Source: Methyloligella sp. (GTDB lineage Bacteria > Pseudomonadota > Alphaproteobacteria > Rhizobiales > JALUTE01). From it: a stretch of 10,861 nt of DNA. Position 1 is the first letter of the stretch. Each line of letters begins with the position of its first letter. Shown piece after piece: positions 6,615-10,861 of this stretch. The stretch covers positions 1 to 10,861 of the forward strand of contig JALUTE010000306.1 in assembly GCA_027058255.1 (NCBI GenBank). Direction: 5' to 3'. Made by a program: the position numbers and the translations under genes. The notes beneath the pieces are model-generated. The model was not told where the DNA came from. It did no database searches and saw nothing but the letters and a program-made list of their open reading frames with translations.

Positions 6615-7790
6615 ATGTCAAGGACAACCGGGAAAACCCTTCTTGCAGGCACCGCCATCGCTCTGGCAACCGCTCTGGCCAGCCCGCAAGCCGCCCTGGC
6701 CAAGGCCAGGCTGAAATCCATGTCGATCAAGATGGACGCCGGCATCACTTTCATCGACGTCATCTCGGAGGACCGGAAACGATACACCAAGATCAAGACC
6801 CAAGCCTTTCCCGTCTGGACGAAGCTCAAGGTCGACACCAGATGGCCCGGCTATGTCGAGCATGTGGGCGTTGTTCTGGGTATATGTAGCTCGTCGCGTG
6901 GTGGTGAGAGCTGCAAGACACTGCCCCTGATCTTCATCGGGTATGGCAATGGGCGGGATTACGCTGCAGAGTTAAACCTCGAAATCCCCACGAGCGTGAT
7001 CCCAGCATCCACACCCGATTACACCACCCTGCCATCGCGCGAGAAGATCATCAGACGCTGCAACCAGGAACTCGAGGCCAACGGCCCCGGGAAGGCGTTC
7101 GGCTTTCAGCAGACGTTTTGGGCGACATTCATCGCCAACACGGCAAAAGCGGTCCTCAAGAAAAACATGATTGTCGAAAGCCTCGGCCCCGGCCCGCACA
7201 CGCGCTATCTCGAGCCGGTGGACCATACCCGGAAAACGACGTTTGCCGTCTATGTCCGCTGCCTTCCCTTCACCCCTGAGGTCGAGACGGTCGGCGGCCT
7301 GACGACGGGCCCGAAGCCCACCCATGGAAAGAGCAAGCCGGCATTGTCGGGCCGCCCATCGCGCACCCTCTCTCTTGATGCCGGCAAGCGGACGCACCCG
7401 TCACCCCGCCCCCGCCCGAAATGCCGCATCGTCACCGAGAAGACGTGCAAGCGCGTGCCGAAGCGCACGTGCCGAACGACCTATGAAACGCAATGCCGGC
7501 GCGTGACGAGCCAAAGCTGCCGGACCGTATCCACGAGAGACTGCAAGACCATTCGCGAGCGGGTGTGCCGCGCAGCGCAAGTCCCGTCGGGCAGCGCACC
7601 GGGCCGCATCGCCCGCACTCCGGGTGGCCCGAGCTGCACCGTCCGCACCCGGCGCATCTGCCGGCCGGTCGCAAAGCGCCTGTGCACGCCCAAAACGACG
7701 CAAAAATGCACCCGCGTGCCCCGCCGCCAATGCCGCACGCAATACGAGACCAAATGCAGCATAAGCCGCAAGCGCGTCTGCAGCAGGTGA
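6615..7790 (+). CDS. Exported basic protein with two blocks of seven octad-spaced cysteines, function unknown
   Basis: I do not recognise this 391-residue protein. Residues 1-29 look like a Sec signal peptide (basic start, Ala/Leu-rich core, cleavage plausible after AALA). Residues 30-220 form an unknown, probably beta-rich domain with four cysteines (91, 100, 149, 216). Residues 221-268 are a Pro/Gly/Lys/Arg linker. The tail has Cys at 270, 278, 286, 294, 302, 310, 318, then after a Pro/Gly/Ser spacer at 341, 349, 357, 365, 373, 381, 389: fourteen Cys in two runs with strict 8-residue spacing. Nine of them are followed by Arg or Lys, and units such as CKRVPKRTCRTTYETQC recur as CTRVPRRQCRTQYETKC 87 residues later. 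The start at 6615 has GGGAGA upstream and places the signal peptide correctly. A hand count of 6901-7020 gives about 56% G+C versus about 65% in neighbouring genes, hinting at a different origin or looser selection. It stands alone between unrelated metabolic genes. Export to the periplasm or beyond with disulfide formation is inference. Confidence 0.85.
   Translation: MSRTTGKTLLAGTAIALATALASPQAALAKARLKSMSIKMDAGITFIDVISEDRKRYTKIKTQAFPVWTKLKVDTRWPGYVEHVGVVLGICSSSRGGESCKTLPLIFIGYGNGRDYAAELNLEIPTSVIPASTPDYTTLPSREKIIRRCNQELEANGPGKAFGFQQTFWATFIANTAKAVLKKNMIVESLGPGPHTRYLEPVDHTRKTTFAVYVRCLPFTPEVETVGGLTTGPKPTHGKSKPALSGRPSRTLSLDAGKRTHPSPRPRPKCRIVTEKTCKRVPKRTCRTTYETQCRRVTSQSCRTVSTRDCKTIRERVCRAAQVPSGSAPGRIARTPGGPSCTVRTRRICRPVAKRLCTPKTTQKCTRVPRRQCRTQYETKCSISRKRVCSR
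7422..7781 (+). repeat. Coding repeat: 24-bp period (8 residues) starting with TGC, two seven-Cys blocks
   Basis: TGC codons recur every 24 bp from 7422 to 7568 and again from 7635 to 7781, separated by a 66-bp spacer without cysteine. All fourteen repeat cysteines use TGC. The units 7446-7496 and 7707-7757 encode closely similar peptides offset by 261 bp, which suggests duplication of the block followed by divergence. At DNA level the copies are no longer close to identical, so the periodicity is kept by selection on the protein, not by recent slippage. Confidence 0.85.
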
Positions 7791-7800
7791 GTGGCAAAGC

Positions 7801-7878
7801 GCTCCGGCGCCGGAGTCCGAGCCCGAACAGGCTGCGCAACGCTCGACCGCCGGGCGTTCGGACCCGATGCGCCGGAGC
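7801..7878. other. Inverted repeat in the convergent gap before dusA
   Basis: The 90-bp gap 7791-7880 separates two genes that end towards each other. GCTCCGGCGC (7801-7810) is exactly complementary to GCGCCGGAGC (7869-7878), a 10-bp stem enclosing 58 nt. The first arm is also part of a local palindrome (CTCCGGC/GCCGGAG, 7802-7815), so alternative folds exist. It is a candidate for two-way transcription termination, but with no T-runs the evidence is weak. Confidence 0.35.
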
Positions 7879-7880
7879 CC

Positions 7881-8891
7881 CTACTCCGCGGCGAAGGCCC
7901 GAGACGGCCGCGCCGCGGACTCCGCCATCTCCATGGCCTCGATGAGAACCTCCGGCCCCGCGCCCTCGCGATGGGCATTCTCGCTGAGATGGCGCCGGAA
8001 GGCCCGCGCCCCCGGCCGGCCATGATAGAGCCCGAGCACATGCCGCGTGATCTGATGGAGCCGCACCCCCCTGGCGCGCTCCGCATCGATATAGGCCGCG
8101 AGGCGCTGGACCACGTCGCGCCGGGTCAGTGCCGCACCCGCCTCGCCGAAGATGCGCGCGTCCGCCTCTGCGAGCAGCCAGGGGTTGTGATAGGCGGCCC
8201 GGCCGAGCATCACCCCATCCACCGCACCCAGATGCGCGCGCGCCTCGTCCAGGCTCTCGATGCCGCCATTGAGCACGATGGTGAGCTCCGGAAAGGTCCG
8301 TTTGAGCCAGTGCACCCGCTCATGGTCGAGGGGCGGGGCGGTGCGGTTCTCCTTGGGGCTGAGCCCTTGCAGCCAGGCCTTGCGGGCATGCACGATGAAG
8401 AGCCGGCACCCCGCCTCGGCCACCCGCTCCACGAACCGCGCCAGATGCTCCGAGCTGTCGAGATCGTCGATGCCGATCCGGCATTTGACGCTGACCAGCA
8501 CATGCGCCGGCACGGCGTCGATCATGGCCGCGACCCCGCGCGCCACCGTCTTCGGCTCGGCCATCAGCGCCGCGCCGAACCGGCCCCTTTGCACCCGGTC
8601 CGACGGGCAGCCCACATTGAGATTGATCTCGTCATAGCCGAAGGAGGCGCCAATCCGCGCCGCCTCGGCCAGCGCGCGCGCATCCGAGCCGCCAATCTGC
8701 AAGGCCACCGGATTCTGCCCCGGCGGCAAGGCGAGCAGCCGCTCCCGATCGCCATGCAGAATGGCCCCGGTGGTCTCCATCTCCGTATAGAGCAGCGTGC
8801 GGCGCGTCAGCATGCGGTGGAAGGTGCGGCAATGCCGGTCCGTCCACTCCATCATCGGCGCAACGCAAAGCCTGTGATGCGATCGGATCAT
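7881..8891 (-). CDS. dusA: tRNA-dihydrouridine synthase A
   Basis: FMN enzyme that reduces uridine to dihydrouridine in the D-loop of tRNAs; DusA in E. coli acts at positions 20 and 20a. The protein is 336 residues, normal for the family. Visible motifs: CVAPMMEWTDRHCR (9-22) at the FMN site, LYTEMETTGAI (34-44), INLNVGCPSDRVQ (89-101) with C95 as the catalytic acid, VSVKCRIGIDD (133-143) with the flavin-contacting K136, FIVHARKAWLQGLSP (165-179) with H168, and VLNGGI (206-211) near the FMN phosphate. The HARKAWLQGLSPKENR segment distinguishes DusA from DusB and DusC. The start at 8891 has AAGG about 5 nt upstream and begins just before the conserved core; an in-frame ATG at 8957 would add 22 residues unlike other DusA N-termini. 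Stop is TAG. It is divergent from the small membrane protein gene. Confidence 0.95.
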   Translation of the reverse strand: MIRSHHRLCVAPMMEWTDRHCRTFHRMLTRRTLLYTEMETTGAILHGDRERLLALPPGQNPVALQIGGSDARALAEAARIGASFGYDEINLNVGCPSDRVQRGRFGAALMAEPKTVARGVAAMIDAVPAHVLVSVKCRIGIDDLDSSEHLARFVERVAEAGCRLFIVHARKAWLQGLSPKENRTAPPLDHERVHWLKRTFPELTIVLNGGIESLDEARAHLGAVDGVMLGRAAYHNPWLLAEADARIFGEAGAALTRRDVVQRLAAYIDAERARGVRLHQITRHVLGLYHGRPGARAFRRHLSENAHREGAGPEVLIEAMEMAESAARPSRAFAAE

Positions 8892-9079
8892 GGCGCCTTC
8901 ATATGCACTGGCGAAGCCGCCCCGACAAGCCGGTTGCAGCGCAAAAGCGCGGCTCATGCATCCGGCCCCTCGCCGGAGCAGCGATTTTCCTCTGCCCCCT
9001 CCCGGTGTCGTGGCAGAGGCTCCGGCAAACATGTGATATCCTGCCCCGCCATCCATCGAAGCCGCCGCAAACGATTGCC
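8892..9079. promoter_or_regulatory. Divergent intergenic region between dusA and the small membrane protein gene
   Basis: This 188-bp region must hold both promoters if they are local. On the plus strand TGATATCCT (9034-9042) is a weak extended -10 candidate without a good -35 at standard spacing. On the minus strand I saw no convincing hexamers. A small hairpin-forming stretch, GCGC-AAAA-GCGC, lies around 8939-8950. No additional gene is supported here. Confidence 0.3.
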
Positions 9080-9616
9080 ATGCTGAAATTCCTTGCCGGC
9101 CTCGTCCTCGGCCTTGCCGCCGCCTATGCCCATGTCGCCTGGGGCCCATCCGGCCTGTCGATCTTCGAGATCCCGGACCGCCTCAGGGGCAATCTCATCT
9201 CGTCGGCCACCGAGTCCGTGCTCTACGATCTCGACCAGCCCCTCGAGAAGCGCCAGCGCGCCCTCGAGGTCCTGTTTCAGAACCGCCCCGCCTTTGCCGC
9301 CAGGGTGGACAGCGAATTCGGCAATGCGTTCCTGCGCAATCTCTATCGCCGCCGTGCCCTGCGCGAGGCCCGCGAGCTCCGCCTGGGCTGGCGCGCCTTC
9401 GACGAGGCCCTCGCCAAGCCCGCCCTGCGCGCGGCTCTCGAGCGCAAGCATGGAACGGCCGACACCAGCGCCCTCAAGCGCGCCATGCTCATGCAGGCCT
9501 TCCGCAGAAAGCCCTTTCTCGTCCAGTGGGTGGCGCGCAATGTGGGACCCGTGCGCGAGGAGGCCCTGCTGGACATGCTGACCCGGCTCAGCCGGCAAGA
9601 GGCCCCCGCCCGCTGA
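9080..9616 (+). CDS. Small membrane-anchored or exported protein of unknown function
   Basis: I do not recognise a family for this 178-residue protein. The N-terminus (MLKFLAGLVLGLAAAYAHVA) is a single hydrophobic segment, residues 4-20, that reads as an uncleaved membrane anchor or a signal peptide. The remainder (about 30-178) is hydrophilic, Arg/Glu/Ala/Leu-rich and probably all-helical, with motifs such as RQRALEVLFQNRPAFAARVD (58-77) and LRNLYRRRALREARELRLGW (85-104), and no cysteine. The codon use matches the neighbouring genes and the frame is clean, which supports a real gene. The start at 9080 was chosen because the hydrophobic segment begins there; no strong Shine-Dalgarno is visible, and the frame is open upstream without a recognisable domain. 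The gene is divergent from dusA and its stop lies 18 bp from the rho stop. Confidence 0.75.
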   Translation: MLKFLAGLVLGLAAAYAHVAWGPSGLSIFEIPDRLRGNLISSATESVLYDLDQPLEKRQRALEVLFQNRPAFAARVDSEFGNAFLRNLYRRRALREARELRLGWRAFDEALAKPALRAALERKHGTADTSALKRAMLMQAFRRKPFLVQWVARNVGPVREEALLDMLTRLSRQEAPAR

Positions 9617-9634
9617 GCCCCATCCCTCGCGCCA

Positions 9635-10861
9635 TCAGGTATTCATGGAGTCGAAGAACTCGTCATTGTTCTTGGTCTGCCGGAGCTTGTCGAGCAGGAA
9701 CTCGATGGCATCCATGGTCCCCATGGGATTGAGGATGCGGCGCAGCACATACATCTTGCGCAGCCGGTCCGCCGGCACCAGAAGCTCTTCCTTGCGGGTG
9801 CCGGACCGGGCAATGTCGATCGCCGGGAAGACCCGCTTGTCCGCCACCTTGCGGTCGAGCACCACCTCCGAGTTGCCCGTGCCCTTGAACTCCTCGAAGA
9901 TCACCTCGTCCATGCGGCTGCCGGTGTCGATCAGCGCCGTTGCGATGATGGTGAGCGAGCCGCCCTCCTCGATGTTCCGCGCCGCGCCGAAGAACCGCTT
10001 CGGCCGTTGCAGGGCGTTGGAATCGACGCCGCCCGTCAGCACCTTGCCCGAGGACGGCACCACCGTGTTGTAGGCGCGCCCGAGCCGGGTGATCGAGTCG
10101 AGCAGAATGACCACGTCGCGCTTGTGCTCCACCAGCCGTTTGGCCTTCTCGATCACCATCTCCGAGACCTGCACATGGCGCGTCGGCGGCTCGTCGAAGG
10201 TGGAGGAGACCACCTCGCCCTTCACCGAGCGCTGCATGTCCGTCACCTCCTCCGGCCGCTCGTCGATCAGCAGCACGATGAGATAGCACTCGGGATGGTT
10301 GGTGGTGATGGAATGGGCGATGTTCTGCAGGAGCACGGTCTTGCCCGTGCGCGGCGGCGCGACGATGAGGCCGCGCTGGCCCTTGCCCAAGGGCGCGACG
10401 ATGTCGATCACCCGCGCGCTCAGATCCTTGATGGTCGGATCCTCGACCTCGAGCTTGAGCCACTCGTCCGGATAGAGCGGCGTGAGATTGTCGAAATGGA
10501 TCTTGTGGCGAACCGCCTCCGGCTCGTCGAAATTGATCCGATTGACCTTGAGAAGCGCGAAATAGCGCTCGCCCTCCTTGGGGCTGCGGATCTGGCCTTC
10601 CACCGTGTCGCCCGTGCGCAGGCCGAAACGGCGGATCTGGCTCGGACTCACATAGATGTCGTCGGGACCGGGCAGATAGTTGGCATCCGGCGAGCGCAGA
10701 AAGCCGAACCCGTCCTGGAGCACCTCCACGACGCCGGTGCCCGTGATCTCGATCTCACGGGCGGCGAGCTGCTTGAGGATGGCAAACATGAGCTCCTGTT
10801 TGCGCATCGCGCTCGCATTCTCGACCTCGACCTCCTCCGCGAAGCTGAGGAGCTCCGTCGG
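9635..10861 (-). CDS. rho: Transcription termination factor Rho, N-terminus cut by the window edge
   Basis: Hexameric RNA-dependent ATPase/helicase that ends transcription at Rho-dependent sites. The frame is open to base 10861. The internal Met at 10807 is not the start, because the 18 residues before it (beginning PTELLSFAEEVEVENASA) are standard Rho sequence; about a dozen residues should lie beyond the edge. Numbering from the first visible residue, the cold-shock-like primary RNA site includes GFGFLRSPDANYL (51-63). The ATPase core has the P-loop APPRTGKTVLL (168-178), LIDERPEEVTDM (198-209), Walker B VVILLDSITRLGRAYN (250-265), the Q-loop GKVLTGGVDSNAL (272-284) and the R-loop region FKGTGNSEVVLDRK (325-338). 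It ends FFDSMNT. No insertion of the kind found in actinobacterial Rho is present. The gene is complete at the 3' end, convergent with the small membrane protein gene. Confidence 0.97.
   Translation of the reverse strand, partial: PTELLSFAEEVEVENASAMRKQELMFAILKQLAAREIEITGTGVVEVLQDGFGFLRSPDANYLPGPDDIYVSPSQIRRFGLRTGDTVEGQIRSPKEGERYFALLKVNRINFDEPEAVRHKIHFDNLTPLYPDEWLKLEVEDPTIKDLSARVIDIVAPLGKGQRGLIVAPPRTGKTVLLQNIAHSITTNHPECYLIVLLIDERPEEVTDMQRSVKGEVVSSTFDEPPTRHVQVSEMVIEKAKRLVEHKRDVVILLDSITRLGRAYNTVVPSSGKVLTGGVDSNALQRPKRFFGAARNIEEGGSLTIIATALIDTGSRMDEVIFEEFKGTGNSEVVLDRKVADKRVFPAIDIARSGTRKEELLVPADRLRKMYVLRRILNPMGTMDAIEFLLDKLRQTKNNDEFFDSMNT

Noticed and set aside
7422..7781. Reading the 24-bp periodic region as a CRISPR array or recent minisatellite
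   Set aside because: The periodicity is in the cysteine codons only; the unit sequences differ too much for CRISPR repeats or recent slippage and the frame is maintained throughout.
7791..9086. 431-codon open frame on the plus strand opposite dusA
   Set aside because: The opposite strand carries all DusA motifs; the plus-strand peptide is rich in His, Arg, Pro and Gly without domains.

Overview
The window looks like chromosomal DNA of a high-GC alphaproteobacterium, probably Hyphomicrobiales-like. The grounds are codon use dominated by GCC/GGC/CTC-type codons, roughly 65% G+C in two hand-counted stretches of housekeeping genes, and the style of the Rho, DusA and RND proteins. The genus cannot be named from sequence alone. 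Both ends cut through genes: the left edge truncates the 5' part of an RND transporter and the right edge truncates the first residues of rho. Every base lies in or close to a gene; the largest gene-free gap is 231 bp (6384-6614). I saw no tRNA, rRNA, CRISPR array, insertion sequence or phage gene.

Layout. 1-2070 (+): C-terminal two thirds of an RND efflux permease. 2154-3479 (-): class III aminotransferase of the beta-alanine:pyruvate transaminase type, convergent with the RND gene. 3480-3588: divergent promoter region. 3589-4707 (+): alanine dehydrogenase. 4839-6383 (+): a serine hydroxymethyltransferase of the unusual long (about 500 residue) 'chlamydial' type. 6615-7790 (+): an unrecognised exported basic protein ending in two blocks of seven cysteines, each spaced exactly eight residues apart. 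7881-8891 (-): tRNA-dihydrouridine synthase DusA. 9080-9616 (+): small membrane-anchored protein of unknown function, divergent from dusA. 9635-10861 (-): transcription termination factor Rho, convergent with the small protein across only 18 bp.

How they may work together. The aminotransferase and alanine dehydrogenase share one 109-bp divergent control region and make biochemical sense as a pair. Omega-transaminases of this type pass amino groups to pyruvate, making L-alanine, and alanine dehydrogenase then releases ammonium and regenerates pyruvate with NADH formation. The SHMT on the same strand would connect this to glycine/serine and one-carbon metabolism, but the 131-bp gap leaves co-transcription open. 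DusA and Rho are ordinary housekeeping functions.

The best candidate for something undescribed is the cysteine-octad protein at 6615-7790: an export signal, an unknown domain of about 190 residues, a Pro/Lys/Arg linker, then 14 cysteines in two perfectly periodic 7-Cys blocks that look internally duplicated. Its G+C appears lower than that of its neighbours.
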